From Pectinophora gossypiella (taxonomy: Eukaryota; Arthropoda; Insecta; Lepidoptera; Gelechiidae): DNA of 64,000 nucleotides. The position numbers were made by a program, and so were the translations under genes. This document shows positions 1 through 11,184 of the stretch, in pieces (positions within the stretch are counted from its first letter, which is position 1; every line of letters starts with the position of its first letter). The DNA lies in NCBI RefSeq assembly GCF_024362695.1, contig NC_065406.1, positions 2,790,001-2,854,000 of the forward strand, written 5' to 3'. The notes below the pieces were generated by a model that did not search any database, was not told where the DNA came from, and saw nothing but the letters and a program-made list of their open reading frames with translations.

Positions 1-154
1 TAGTAATTTACGAGAAAATCCTTGGTCGGCCATTACCGATCGTCTAACCTTTCGAGACGACTTGTGTTTAATGTCAAATTCAAATCTCTGACGCAATGAC
101 CTTATGAGGTGCGCGTACGCAAGTCATCGGCGATCTTTTTAGAAATAAACATAC

Positions 155-700
155 TTATTTTTTTTTTATTTATTTTTATTTATTTTTTATTTGTATTTAC
201 CATAATTAGGCAACGTAGGCCCACTTATTAGTTACAGAAATAAAACTTACAACTATGTTAGTAGTACAATAACCTTATTAAACTATATTGGCCTATATAC
301 AATCAATCACGACTGCCTCACTAAAACCCTCATGAAGTGTTTCAGTGCAGGCGAGTCATACCTAGCAGCAACCATCTGTAGGATGCTGTTGGGACTGTCC
401 CACATTCTTGTTAAAATGGATGAGGTCTTTTTCCTTATCATGGCAAAGAAGTTGTCTGTTCGATTTTCAGCAAACATGCCCGACGCTGAGCAATATCGAG
501 GCAATCCCAGGAGCATCCTAAAACCATTATTATACTGTACACGCAGAGCGTCTAGTGCCTTCCGCGAGCAATTGGTCCACAAGCCCCCCGTGTAGAAGGT
601 CTGACAATAGGCTTAAAAAGCGTAATCTTCACCTCCTTACTACAACGGGCAAACCTGCGAGCCAACATGCCGCATTATGTAAGGGCATCTAAATGTCTGT
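155..700 (-). mobile_element. 3' end of a non-LTR retrotransposon (LINE), frameshifted
   Basis: Read on the minus strand this encodes the region after the RT domain typical of insect LINE polymerases: a 'GGLWTNCSRKALDALRVQYNN' type segment followed by 'RMLLGLPRYCSASGMFAENR' and 'SPNSILQMVAARYDSPALKH', stopping at 307. Upstream (about 595-690) the homologous reading is in another frame ('MLARRFARCSKEVKITLFK'), so one base has been lost near 612-617. The 3' UTR runs to about 155 and ends in an A-rich AATAAA tail, seen as T-runs on the plus strand at 157-200. It is 5' truncated and dead. Family within LINEs (Jockey/CR1-like) is not settled. Confidence 0.75.
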
Positions 701-749
701 AAGCCGCTAAGGAATAAAAGAGCGGGCGTGTATTTTCCGTCTTGCTCGC

Positions 750-1065
750 ACTTACGCGGTTAGACGGTTAGTAAGAAAGTGATTAGAATAATTAATGTAC
801 GATTTTCGGCTTTTCCCTTTAGGTCTATAGTTTTTGTTTTTGCAAGTAGGTTTTGATTCCCTATGAAATGTATGAAAATATGGCGTTTTAGATACTTGAT
901 ATTTACAGTTTCGAGGGACCTAAGACAACTATTACATGTAATCAACTTGTTACCTCCACGCGTTCCCGAAAAAAAGGGTCTTGACAGCAAGACGGTAAAC
1001 AAAGCGATGCCATAAGGGTTCCGTTTTACTTTTGCGGTTCGGAACCCTAAAAAATACATCAACAG
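750..1065 (-). repeat. Dispersed repeat with 'gggttccg...' terminus
   Basis: Contains the sequence style 'gggttccgaaccgcaaaag' / 'ttcgggaacgcgtggaggt' that I recognise as an abundant lepidopteran dispersed repeat. A second fragment with the same 'cggaaccctaa' end and 'agacggacagacgg' stretch lies at 29745-29835. A 100-codon open frame runs through it on the minus strand but is not a gene. Confidence 0.5.
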
Positions 1066-1550
1066 TTTGCACCATACAAAAAGAATTCAAATAGACGGTA
1101 CTTACCTACTAACGTAATTAAATTATCTTTTCACAAACTTGAAAATAGAACACAACTTTTCCATTTTAGACCGTTGCATTTTTAACGAATTCGAATTTCA
1201 TCGAACCTAAGTCACTTTGAATTCGTTAAGTAATCGAATTGGTAAATAATTTATATTTTTAATCTTTACAACAGCGTTAAGTTTTTAAAAAGGACCTCAC
1301 TGCTTCTTGGGAAACGAAAATTTTCTTTGGAGTTTGTATGGAAATACTGTCCTGTGACGTCATCAATAAAAGCGGTCAAACGTCTCGTACTCATTGTTAC
1401 TGAATTCAAAAACAAATAGAAATAGAAATGTTTTATTGCGACCATGTGTTCGTGCAAAATTCGAAAGAAGTCAAAAAATAAAATGAAATGTATTTTTTAT
1501 TAGCTTAGAATGGCTTATAATTCTAGATTATCATTATATAATTTATTTTT
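1066..1550. other. No recognisable feature
   Basis: AT-rich unique-looking sequence; short open frames only, no family resemblance seen. Confidence 0.5.
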
Positions 1551-1554
1551 GAAC

Positions 1555-1950
1555 CAGTCAAATCCCCTATTGGGGTAGTCAGAGGTACATCCATCGCAAG
1601 ATGACCTTCACAGGGCTTCATAGACTAACATTAAGCTAATATTGCCGTCTATAATACATACATACATAAACTCACGCCCGTAATCCCAAATGGGGTGGGC
1701 AGAGCCACAAGTAATCAAAGACAACTTGCAGCCACTGTTGATACGAAGTCCTAAGATGGATATGATGAACCTTATGGTGATAAGGGATCAGCCTATCGCC
1801 CATAACATTAGTCCATCATGTTAGAGGACGCAATCCCTCTGTCGGTTTTTACGACATGCCCGGGAAGACAAGCAGCTGAACGTGTTCTATGTTTTTTATT
1901 TGCTCCCGTCTATAATGGTTGCGCCAATTGTGTTACTGAAAATTGCACTT
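1555..1950 (-). repeat. Repeat E copy interrupted by a repeat L retroposon
   Basis: Repeat E ('gatggatgtacctctgactaccccaa', minus strand) is seen at 1555-1655 and continues at 1917-1950. Between them sits a repeat L insertion (1656-1905). Repeat E recurs at 3490, 4314, 11097, 13265, 14040/14562, 31630, 32040, 58115 and 59375. Its class is unknown to me. Confidence 0.65.
1656..1905 (-). mobile_element. Repeat L: 5'-truncated retroposon with 11-bp target duplication
   Basis: A 250-bp insertion flanked by perfect direct repeats CCGTCTATAAT at 1645-1655 and 1906-1916. In the sense direction it ends with 'gggcgtgagtttatgtatg' and a TATG repeat, as LINE 3' ends do. Two shorter copies (29480-29587, 35869-35994) end at the same 3' sequence and start at different places, the mark of 5' truncation during target-primed reverse transcription. 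Confidence 0.8.
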
Positions 1951-2319
1951 AAATTTTATTGATGCATTTCCGGGGATTTAGCCAAGTTGCAAATGCTTTA
2001 AGACAATCGACAGAGATAAAAAATTATGGGATTGACAGAAGGTGACATGTCTATTTCGTATACTTATTCTCTTGCGTTAAGACGCAAAGCCCTTTGTTTC
2101 AGTGTAATAAAAAGAAAAATTTACAAACCCGCCATCAGTTCTAGGCACAAAAAGCAGTCGTCAATTTAACAGGACGTGGGACAGAACGTGGTAACGCGGC
2201 AAGCGTGATGGGGACCTTTGCGCCCGGATCCACCCGCGGGGGCTTATTTGACTAAATGGATTGTTATTGTCTATTTTATTTAACAGGTAATTAATTCTAG
2301 ACGCATTTATGTCTAGAAC

Positions 2320-2525
2320 ATGAAAATATGCATGGTATGCTCAATCCTATGACAAGCCGCCCTTTGATGACGTAAGTGTTACCGATGTGTTACCATTAAA
2401 TTGGTATCTCCGCCATTCCAAGGCCATAAATTTAATTATTGAAAATTAAGAGAATTACTGACTAATGTATTTAATTACTATTACTTGTCGCATAGGTATA
2501 TAAAAATCATTAAAACTGTAAGTTT
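2320..2525 (+). repeat. Repeat P, copy 1
   Basis: This stretch ('ctcaatcctatgacaa', 'gatgacgtaagtgttacc', 'ttaattactattacttgtc') reappears in reverse orientation at 58670-58880. Ends are not defined; likely a non-autonomous DNA transposon. Confidence 0.55.
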
Positions 2526-2699
2526 ACTAAAAGTTCAGAATTTCCTTGCAAAGTAAACATAAAAAAATTGGTCGTGGGTAATTTATTTTTTAGGAATGGC
2601 AACGCAGGGTGGGATGATGTCAGCTGGGCTACCCTTGAAATGTTAGTTAGCAATTTTGAGCATACCTGGTTTTCTTATACCACCCGGGTCTGCATGACA

Positions 2700-2835
2700 A
2701 CCGCGCAGCGCGAGGCGCGAGTTATATCGAGCGCTTGGACCAATAAACGATACGAATGCTATCTATCTAGATGGACGTCAAACGGCTATTGGTCGAAGGC
2801 CTCGATAATTCGCGCCGCGCTCGGCGAGGTTCCCG
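2700..2835. repeat. MITE-O palindrome
   Basis: Inverted arms: 'gttatatcgagcgcttggac' at 2730-2750 against 'ggcctcgataattcgcgcc' at 2797-2817, with 'ccaata' and 'tattgg' facing each other. The same palindrome occurs at 27345-27455 and a half copy at 37955-38000. A plus-strand open frame (2568-2888) crosses it and is rejected as coding. Confidence 0.5.
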
Positions 2836-3146
2836 TGCAGAGCCTACATGAAACTATAATTACGTATTTTTATCACCGCCACTGTTGATTGTTATAATCG
2901 TTTGCATTGTGGCTCTACGTCCAGTACCAGGGATTAATCTGGCTGTCTGATTGCCTAACTGCAAAGCATCAGCAAGTACAGATAAGCCCTTGACAAAGTA
3001 TTCTTTATTCCTTGAACTGGATTGTATTTAAGATAAAAATCAGAAGCAAATGAAAGAATTAATTGAAAGATGGGGATAAAGCGTCTTCATTTATGGTATG
3101 GCTTTATACAATGACAGGCATTTTATCTTAATATTTGTTTTATATC

Positions 3147-3475
3147 GAGCCGTGAGAGCCCAGTTGCACTTTGAGAAGGCAGGTTCGAATCCAGCACAGG
3201 CCTAAACCAATGATTGTCGAATTTGTTTACCTATTCATGTTTGGATCATAAATGATTATCACGTGTTCAGCGGTGAAGGAAAGCATCATGAGGAAACTCA
3301 CATTCCCGAGAAATGCATTTTCGGAGGTAAGTGACCTAACCTATATTGGGCTGGTTTTCCCTTCGCGGGTTGGAAGGTCAGACAGGCAGTCGCTTCTGTA
3401 GAAAACCGGACCTGTCAAATCTTCTGGCTAAGTAAACGGACCCGGGAAAACAGGATAATGCTAGGGAGATGATGA
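3147..3475 (+). mobile_element. SINE-C, near full length
   Basis: tRNA-like head 'gagccgtgagagcc' with the pol III B box 'ggttcgaatcc' at 3183-3193 (A-box side partly deleted), then the shared body ('cacgtgttcagcggtgaagg', 'cttcgcgggttggaaggtca', 'cggacctgtcaaatcttc') and a 'gagatgatgac' tail. Compared with the copy at 16194-16525 the head has lost part of the anticodon region. Confidence 0.75.
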
Positions 3476-3484
3476 CTTATAATA

Positions 3485-3600
3485 ATGTAGGTGTAATCAT
3501 AAGCTCACGACTATATCCCAATTGGGGTAGTCAGAGGTACATCTTTCGCAAGATGAATTAAGGACCCACACATCACCGAGCTTTCTGTTAGACCAACGTC
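3485..3600 (-). repeat. Repeat E fragment
   Basis: Antisense 'cccaattggggtagtcagag' and 'accgagctttctgttagacc' match other E copies. The stretch 3600-3785 to its right shows nothing I recognise. Confidence 0.6.
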
Positions 3601-3784
3601 AATTCAACTTAATTTCATGATGGATGTCGTGAGTTTATCTTATATTAAAAGCCGACCTCCTTTGTTCTTGATTATAATTCAATATAAATCAGAAAATTCT
3701 GAGAGGGTGTACGATGCGGAAAAATTTGATTTTCTGGCACCCATGTAGCGTTTATACGTGCTTGTAATAAAGTATACATTGGCC

Positions 3785-4158
3785 CCGATTCCTGCAGACA
3801 CGGCCTCATTTTATTTTAAGTTATATCCGTCATTTTCATATCCGTCGAAAAGGAAAGGGACGGATGATTCACAGCTCTTAATTTTAGGAAGAATGAGTAA
3901 ATGAATGAATAACCCGGGCGAATCAAAAAGGTACGTTGCTGGTATGCAATCCGTTTGACGTGATGTCTACTTAACTGTGTCGGGTTATTGACTGATGTAA
4001 AATTTTTAGACGGTTGGTTTAGATTTGTGCTTAAAATTGACGTGTGTTCCATAAATTTTATGCTTGTCGATTACCCGTCCCTTTCCTTTTCGGCGGATAA
4101 GAAAATGACAGATATAACTTAAAATAAAATTAGATGGTATTTACAGGAATTAGCACCA
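3785..4158 (+). mobile_element. MITE-F, complete copy
   Basis: A 374-bp element with terminal inverted repeats of about 85 bp. Left: 'ggccccgattcctgcagaca' then 'taagttatatccgtcatttt' and 'aaaaggaaagggacgg'. Right: the reverse complement, ending 'acaggaattagcaccatt'. No transposase is encoded. Other copies: 10325-10630, 18495-18855, 35250-36335 (interrupted), 40128-40412, 59866-60228. The long TIRs and small size mark a non-autonomous DNA transposon; superfamily unassigned. Confidence 0.8.
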
Positions 4159-4312
4159 TTACCTGTATTAGGCTGGTTTTACCTTCGCGGGTTGGAAGGT
4201 CAGACAGGCAGTTACTTCTGTAAAAAACCGGACCTGTCAAATCTTCAGGTTAGGTAAGCGGACCCTGTGAAAACGGGATAACGTTATCAAGACGATGACA
4301 TATAATAATGTA
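4158..4312 (+). mobile_element. SINE-C, 3' part
   Basis: Starts in the body ('ttacctgtattaggctgg') and continues through the usual 3' half to 'gacgatgacatataataat'. It abuts MITE-F directly. Confidence 0.65.
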
Positions 4313-4313
4313 G

Positions 4314-4492
4314 GTATAATTATAACTTCACGACTATGTCCCAATTGAGGTAGTCAGAGGTACATCCATCGTGAGAACTAAGTACCCACACGTCACAGAG
4401 CTTTCTGTTAGACCAACGTGATAGGTGGAACCGTATCGCCGTCTATAATGGTCTAGCCAACTGTGTTAGTGAAAACTGCACTTAAGATATAT
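4314..4492 (-). repeat. Repeat E, host of a SINE-B insertion
   Basis: Longest single E copy: 'gtcccaattgaggtagtcag', 'cagagctttctgttagacca', 'cgccgtctataatggtc', 'gtgaaaactgcacttaag'. SINE-B landed at its end. Confidence 0.65.
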
Positions 4493-4493
4493 T

Positions 4494-4798
4494 CATCATC
4501 ATCATCACCAGCCCATTAACGTCCCCACTGCTGGGGCACGGGCCTTCCCTATGGATGGATAGGGAGATCGGGCCTTAAACCACCACGCGGGCCCAGTGCG
4601 GATTGGTGGTTATTAACGACTGCTAATGCAGCCGGGACCAACGGCTTAACGTGCCTTCCGAAGCACGGAGGAGTTCGAGATGTTTTTTTTTGTGGTCACC
4701 CATCCTATGACCGGCCTTTGCGAAAGTTGCTTAACTTCAACAATCGCAGACCGAGCGCGTTAACCGCTGCGCCACCGATCTCCTCCCGCAGTTCGTGT
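4494..4798 (-). mobile_element. SINE-B, full length, target duplication ttaagatatatt
   Basis: Minus-strand SINE-B flanked by 12-bp direct repeats at 4482-4493 and 4799-4810. Sense features: head 'gagatcggtggcgcagcgg', 5S-like block 'gaagttaagcaac...ggatgggtgacc', core 'cgtgcttcggaaggcacg', conserved body, and a GATGATGA tail. Confidence 0.85.
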
Positions 4799-4920
4799 TA
4801 AGATATATTAATAACTCATTATTCAGTATGTTCTTCTTCTTCTTCTAATCCTTTTATCTCCTGTTGGGATGTATGGGTCGAATAAAAAAGTCCTACTCCT
4901 CGTGATCTTTTGTAGCCTCT

Positions 4921-5203
4921 GTAGCTTACTCCCATGTTATGCCGAGATTTTTTAATTCCCGGTCAACCGATGTATAGAGTGAAAAGTTTTTCAACTGCAA
5001 ATAATACATTTTTGCGATTATATACACACTTTTTGCAGTTGCTAGGAGACAAAGTCAATGGCAAACATAGAGCAACATGGGCCTGCAAAGGCAAAGTCTC
5101 GGAACCTTCAGCGCGTGAGTCGGACTCACTCTTGACTATTGAGGCTACAGCTATGTAGCTTACTCCCATGTTATGCCCAGAGTTTTGAATTCCCGATCAA
5201 CCG
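4921..5203. repeat. Direct repeat pair of about 49 bp
   Basis: 'gtagcttactcccatgttat' followed by '...aattcccggtcaaccga' occurs at 4921-4970 and again, with few differences, at 5155-5203, 234 bp apart. The interval contains 'tttttcaactgcaaa' and 'tttgcagttgc' in opposite orientation. It could be a tandem duplication or an element flanked by short direct repeats. Confidence 0.5.
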
Positions 5204-5204
5204 A

Positions 5205-5870
5205 GGGTCGCCAGGTTTCTCTGGGCCGCTCCTAAGGTATGTTTCCGAAGAAAAAATCGCCATGACCTCTAACTTGCGCCACCCACAGTTCATATGATGA
5301 TAGCAGAGCTCCGTAATTATATGGTTTTTAACCGAGTGAAAGTAACACGAACATCCCGCTAATGTTAGTTATTTTGGGCAATGCGGTGCGAGGTACCTAC
5401 TACGGATCTTTATGGCAAGTTAGCTGAGGCACGTACTTTGGTAGAATAGAATAGAATAGAAAAAGTTTATTATAAAAGGACGCTTTACACAAGAAAACAA
5501 CATCATATCAAATCTCTGATCTCTCTTGATCTGTCTTTTTGTTGTGGAATTGCAGAATAAATGTGCTTTTTGTTTGTTTTTATAGGACTCATCTGCGTTT
5601 AGGGAAATTCGTCTCGAAAAATTTAATCGAAATTCTTTTTCGATTGAATTTTGTCTCTGAGAATAAGTTCGCCTATCGATTCGCGAGTGATCGGTTTATT
5701 GGGCCAAAATGAAAACCGAAACGTCACAAACGTAAAGTAGGACGCCCAAAATATAATTTTGACTTGCAAATGTAATGTAATTAAATGACCTCTGATGATC
5801 TTGAAATGTTCAGTCTGTGCATGTTTATAATGACAATAGTTTATACGATATAGGTTGTTTAAGTTTATAA
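5205..5870. other. Mostly unassigned; LINE-type tail at 5443-5510
   Basis: At 5443-5510 an ATAGA repeat runs into 'aaaaagtttattataaaagg', the antisense 3' end of a retroposon also seen at 40430-40545. The remainder shows no family I know. Confidence 0.4.
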
Positions 5871-6100
5871 ACCTTTTGCCAGTTCTTTCTTTTTATATAT
5901 TTTATTTTTTATAATTATAGCCTTTTAGTGATTTTATACTTTAAGCCTAGCTTTGTACCGTTAGTTTTGCTACTGTTCTCATCAAGTTCTACAATCCGTT
6001 TTATTTGTGGTATCCTGTGATTGGCGAACAAACATTGTACTTACCATAATTATTCTTTGTTTTTTAATAAGCTATTGGATATCGTAAATAAATAAATAAA
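5870..6100 (+). mobile_element. Retroposon 3' end with ATAA-rich tail
   Basis: AT-rich 3' UTR-like sequence ending 'cgtaaataaataaataaaac'. No coding part is retained. The family is not identified. Confidence 0.4.
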
Positions 6101-6920
6101 ACATTAGAGCCGTACATTTCCGACTTCAGAACTGATATTATACTTCTGTAGTGGCTAGACAATTGGGCGAATAGTCGGTTCTCCCTGGCCGACTAACCGG
6201 CCAAAACCGTAGTCAACTCTATTGTGTACGTTTGTTCCCAAACTCAGCGCAGCACGGATCACTTTGTAGCGATACAAAGTTAATTTTGTGTACATGTATG
6301 CAAATCCACACACTAGAAACTACATTCACAACGACGTTTGCATAAGTCGAACAAATACGACAAGCGTTCTAAAACTGACAAACTATTTTAAACACGTTTG
6401 GCCAACGAACCATACGTTAGGATGACAAATGACGTTTCTAAACGCAACTGCCTGTCAAATCGCGAACATTACGGACATTGCGACGTAATAGGAATAACCA
6501 GAATAAAAGTGTACCGAAGATTTTATGGTTTATTTTTAAAAGTGTGCGTTTCCACTTCCGCTCTCCGCTCCGCTTACTTGCTTAATTCTTTTTCCTTCTG
6601 TTCTCCACGGCACAAAACGGCAGTTTTATCGCGGTCAACCTTTAACTAAATATACAGCGCCATCACAACTTACTTTACTATGCAGTAACTTATCTGCCCG
6701 ATTGTACATCACGCGTGACATTGTAAATTAGTCCTTCGGCCCACGCGATACAACCCAGTTTATCATACTGATTTATTATCATCGAGTTATTTAAGCGTCT
6801 ATAAATTAAATGGGTAATGGTTCAAATCCTTGTGGAGTGTACCTTTACCTCGTTATGTAAAGAAGATCACTAAACTTGGGTGGAATGACCAAGAGAAAAT
6901 AGCAAAATGAAAAAAAAAAT
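6100..6920. other. No recognisable feature
   Basis: An 83-codon frame at 6398-6649 has no domain resemblance and no supporting splice or codon pattern. Confidence 0.5.
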
Positions 6921-6924
6921 AATG

Positions 6925-6992
6925 AAATGAGGGACTTTCTAGGCTACGGTTTCCAAAAAAAATAGATGGCAAATTAACATCTGTGTAATACT
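6925..6992 (+). repeat. MITE-N end, solo
   Basis: 'gagggactttctaggctac' and 'aatagatggc' match the terminal sequence of the element at 8025-9285. Confidence 0.5.
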
Positions 6993-7496
6993 TATTGTAA
7001 GGTTTTATTTATTTTCATAATATCTGTGGGACTTTTTGCCTTTTTACTGGCAACACTAATTGGTAGAGAGAGAATTTGGCAGGGCGCAAGCACTCGGAAG
7101 GCAGTCTTGTTTGGACGATCGAAGTGATCGGACGTCAAAAAGCTTCTGTCAGTGCTGTATGTAGTAATTGACGAATATAATTTATACAAGTGTACATTGT
7201 GGTTTGTTTTACTGAGATATCCTATATTATGTCTGCGATACTATTCATTTAGATACTACTCATAGAACTACATATAGAATTAGAATCATGGACCAAGGAA
7301 GACCTTGTATTGATGTGATCCAGCAGATTTCAGCTACGTCAACTACTTCAACTCCGATGTTCATGTGCTCGCATATGGCTTATATAACCAATCTTATTGA
7401 AAAAGATCCTCGCACATAGCGGGCATGTGAGCATGTGAGCTCCGAAAATCTAAATTTATTGTTTCATCAAAATATATACATATGCATTTTACCTAT

Positions 7497-7645
7497 CTTC
7501 TTCTTCTTCTATCGTGTGGGTTGTGTGGTGGATTACCAACCCCATCAACCCTGGTGTCAGGGTTATTATTGAGCCGCCATAGGTCCCTGACATGACTCAT
7601 GTGACGACTACGTACTTACATCAGTTTTTTCCACACGATAGAAGA
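7497..7645 (-). mobile_element. SINE-A1 tail, solo
   Basis: Antisense A1 3' end: 'cttcttctatcgtgtgggtt', 'caaccctggtgtcagggtta', 'ctgacatgactcatg'. The right edge ends 'ccacacgatagaaga', an inverted echo of the tail start. 7646-8024 shows nothing recognisable. Confidence 0.65.
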
Positions 7646-8024
7646 TACATATTGCAATATAGAGCTTATTTTTGTAGAGGAATTAAAGATTTTACTTACT
7701 AAAACACAACAGAGGGATTGTGTGTTGGATCGAATCGGTGCTCTGCGTTGGAGAAGCCACCATAACTCTCCAGTCCAGCGTACAAGTAATTTTTGTGTTT
7801 ATTTTCCATGTATTAATGTAAAATATATTTGTTTAGAACCGCCCGTAGAGTGGAGACCTGCGTTTCACTCACACTGGGCCAACTTGCTTTCAGTATTATA
7901 CCTTAAAGTTTGATGTTTACAGGGTTGAGTTTCCGTCGCATTGCGGTAAGGACTTTATGAGATAACTTTAGATTGTTTCTAAAAGACAAATAGCATTATT
8001 TTATATTAGAAAGAAAAATAATTT

Positions 8025-9285
8025 CACCGAGGGACTTTCCAGGCTACTTTCGCCAAAAACAATACAGATGGCGTTGTACAGCTTTAACGTGCTAATTACC
8101 TATTTTCTCATTACTCGGGTACATAATGTAGCGATAAAAAGGAGGAACTCGCTAACAATTAAATTAATTTATTGGGAAATGCAGTTTAAGTAATTTAAAT
8201 TATTATAAATTAACATGAACATAGTTAAAAGGTAATAACGGTAAAAAAGGGAATCGAACCTCACCTACCTCCGTTGATCAACGAAAGTTTTTAAAGATTA
8301 ATATGCCAAAAGGAATACCAAACACTGAAACGATGCCGCGCGGGGCTTTAAGAATTTTGAAAAGGCTTCCTAAATAAATATTCACAAATAGCGGAAATAA
8401 TATTTAAAAAAGGGTTCTGGAATATAAATGGAACACAAAAACAATTTGGTTCTTCGCAGCCGTAGTTATTCCGTCGACTCGTCCGTCACGTAGGGACCGT
8501 CGAAGCGATGCAGCTTCGGGTCAGGAAACGGGTAGCGGCAAGTGACAGGAACCGCAGAGTCGGAGCGATCGTAGCGACTTCGAAGTTGCAACTCGAATCA
8601 TATATAGAATCCGTGGGGATGGGGCGGCTTCGCACACGATGTAGCTCCAGGTTAAAACCAAAACCCAAGGGGATTTCCCTTATCAGGGAAAATGAAATAC
8701 TATAATTATATCACCAGAAATTACGTTTTACGTTTCACAATTAAAACAGCACATTTAAAAACACATACAGAACATTAAATTAGATTTTCCAGATAAAATA
8801 CAAGAAAACCAATAGTCAGCCACAAAGAATATCTCTCAAATGTCAAGAAACAAACAAACAAACCATGGAGACAAATTCATATTTCAAATTTTAAATATAG
8901 CATACGTCCAAAAAGCCAGAAAAAGAAAACTTAATAAGCAAAAAGATTGCGCTGCAGCAAAATTACGCTGCAATAACTATTCCAAAATCGAATGTAATGG
9001 CAGAAGCATATTTAAAAATAATTGTTGCTTGATATTTGGATCACATTATGTATAGAATTATGTTGTTGCCTATGTTGCTTCTCTTTATTTTGATCAGAAT
9101 AATAATGGGTGGAAGATGTATTTGTGCCTGGTGTAATAAAACGGGTCATCATTTACCCAAAAACAAAGATAAGAGATGCATATATCTGTTATTCCTGAAA
9201 TTGGAAGGTTAAAGGAAAATCTGTACAGCGCCATCTATATTGTTTTTGAGGAACGCAGCCTGGAAAGTCGCTCCTTCAACTTATT
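8025..9285. mobile_element. MITE-N: 1.26-kb inverted-repeat DNA element
   Basis: Left end 'gagggactttccaggctac' plus 'aaaaacaatacagatggcg' (8030-8080) faces 'gcgccatctatattgttttt' plus 'cagcctggaaagtcgctcc' (9230-9275), about 55 bp of imperfect TIR. Part of the right interior (9070-9180) reappears reversed at 62060-62225. No transposase domain; the 71-codon frame at 8840-9055 is unrecognisable. I take it as a non-autonomous or decayed DNA transposon. Confidence 0.55.
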
Positions 9286-9384
9286 ATCGACTGAGAGGAT
9301 GCCAAAGTCCAGCAGTGGGAAGTATACTTATCAATTTATTTCTGTTGTTTTGTTACTATTTACTTAAGTAAATATCTAGTCGTT

Positions 9385-9610
9385 TCATGTGCCATGTCAG
9401 GGGCCTATGGCGGTTCAATAGTAACCCTGACACCAGGGTTGATGGGGTCGGTCCAATGACCGACCTCAACTAACACGGCATTGGCCCCACAACTAACACG
9501 AGAGAAGAAAGAGAACATACATACACATACATACATACATAAACTCACGCCTATTTCCCACCGGGGTAAGCAGAGACTAAGAACATAAAAAAAAACGAAG
9601 AAGGAGAACA
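9385..9610 (+). mobile_element. SINE-A1 tail (+) next to a repeat K tail (-)
   Basis: 9385-9495 carries 'gccatgtcaggggcctat' and 'ccctgacaccagggttgatg' (A1 tail). 9505-9590 is the antisense 3' end of repeat K: ATAC repeats then 'aactcacgcctatttcccac'. 9611-9900 is unassigned. Confidence 0.6.
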
Positions 9611-9902
9611 TGTAAACATAAATAAACATACCGACTGAATAAATAAAATCTCGCGTCACAAATAAAAGTGATATTGGAATACGTTTATTTGTGATCGAAT
9701 CGGAAATGACGTTTTTGCACGTACATTCTGCTCTGAACTATATCGAAAACCGATAACGGTATTTAAATTTCAGTTCATTCCAATAGATGTGAATATTGCA
9801 TTACCGAAATTAATACGTTTTTAATTTAGAATTAAGAAGAAGAAGGCATAGTAACCCCAACTATAATACTCGTTATATTTTTTTTTGTAATAAGGAAGCG
9901 CA

Positions 9903-10078
9903 CATTCCTGACAAATACATTTTCAGAGGAAAGTGACTTAACCTGTATTGGTCTGGTTTTCCCTTCGCGGGTTGGAAGGTCAGACAGGCAAGCGCATCTG
10001 TAAAAACCGGATATGTCAAAACTTCAGATTAGGTAAACGGACCCAGTGACAAACGAGATAATGCTAGGGAGTTGTTGT
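9903..10078 (+). mobile_element. SINE-C, 3' part
   Basis: 'cttaacctgtattggtctgg', 'cttcgcgggttggaaggtca', ending 'gctagggagttgttgttg'. 10079-10320 is unassigned. Confidence 0.65.
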
Positions 10079-10324
10079 TGTAATAAGGAGGTACGTATAT
10101 ATCCTTTCGCAAAATAAGGTTTTGCATGGAACCCTCTGTTTAGAAACGGTCGTAAATTTTCAGGGTCCTCTGTTAGGTCGCGGAAGAGGTCAGTTCAAAA
10201 CGTGACCAGACCAGGGGCAAGCTGCCGATGTGTAGGCCAGACCTAGACTTGGAAAGCGTTAGAAACTACCAAGTTACAGATTATTTATTTATACATTTAT
10301 TGCTGATTCCAGTACTTACTATCG

Positions 10325-10630
10325 AATTTTATTTTATGTTATACCTGTCATTTTCTTATCCGCCGGAAAGGAAAGGGACGGGTAATCGACAGGCATAAAA
10401 TTTATGGAACACACGTCAATTTTTGGCGGAAATTAAAAAATAAACTCTTCTAAAATTTCATAGTGGCCAATAAGCCGACAGAATTACGAGTAAGTTGACA
10501 ACACACGTCAAACGGGCATATGGGCGAGCGAGATCCCTATTTCATTCGCCTGGCTATTCGTTCATTTTAAAATTAACAGTTGTCAATCATCCGTGCCGTT
10601 CTCCGATAAGAAACTGACAGGTATGACTCC
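10325..10630 (-). mobile_element. MITE-F, reversed, ends eroded
   Basis: 'atgttatacctgtcatttt' and 'ggaaagggacgggtaatcga' on the left, 'tgtcaatcatccgtgccg' on the right. The orientation is opposite to the copy at 3785. Confidence 0.65.
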
Positions 10631-10960
10631 GCTCCCCACCAGCGGCTGCGCCAGGTTTACCTCACCCCCTCGGTCTTACTTTATTCAATCGTATCGTGTC
10701 AGACGTTACACACAGAGATGCGCGTGTACAATAACGTCAATGTGTAGTGTCTGTGTAAAACGAGTTTTTTGTATGAAGTGTCCGGCGTATGACTGGCTAG
10801 AGACCGGGTGTGACTGGTGGAGAGGGGCTAGAGAGGAGTGGGTGTATACTAGACACTTCTGCCTACCCCCTCGGGGATACAGGTGTGATGCTGTGTTATG
10901 TTGTCATTCTGAAATAATTACTCCAGCTGAGACTTCATTAGTGTGGTTATGTGAACAATG
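10625..10960 (+). repeat. Repeat J, longest copy
   Basis: 'gctccccaccagcggctgcg', 'tttacctcaccccctcgg', 'cacagagatgcgcgtgtac', 'tgtgtaaaacgag' and 'gaagtgtccgg' are shared with copies at 20940-21145, 24600-24720, 25310-25375, 27820-28020, 36835-36985 and, for the 3' part, 51775-51860. A Cys-rich 123-codon frame passes through, but the same frame is broken in the other copies, so it is not a gene. Class unknown. Confidence 0.65.
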
Positions 10961-11096
10961 CTAAAACCAGTGTTGCTTGTCCATTCGTAATTTACCTTAT
11001 TAAACAAACATAGACTATATATATACGTATATTGGGTATGTGTTGTCGTGTTGTGTTTTTTTAAAAGCTAATATGCGGCTCACCACCTGTCACGTT

Positions 11097-11180
11097 TGTC
11101 TAACAGATAGCTCGGCGAGATGAGGGTATTTGGTTCATCTTGCGATGCATGTACCTCTGACTACCCCAATTGTGTAGTTT
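11097..11180 (+). repeat. Repeat E fragment
   Basis: 'cttgcgatgcatgtacctct' and 'gactaccccaattg' match E. Confidence 0.6.
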
Positions 11181-11184
11181 AATA

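Noticed and set aside
760..1062. Possible FLYWCH-type exon ('RPFFSGTRGGNKLI', minus strand)
   Set aside because: The 'RGGNKL' likeness is short, no W-x-C or H-x-H follows, and the sequence is part of a known type of dispersed repeat.
2568..2888. 106-residue ORF
   Set aside because: It crosses the MITE-O palindrome and has no recognisable domain.
10593..10964. Cys-rich 123-residue protein
   Set aside because: The frame lies in repeat J (and the end of MITE-F) and is broken in the other copies.
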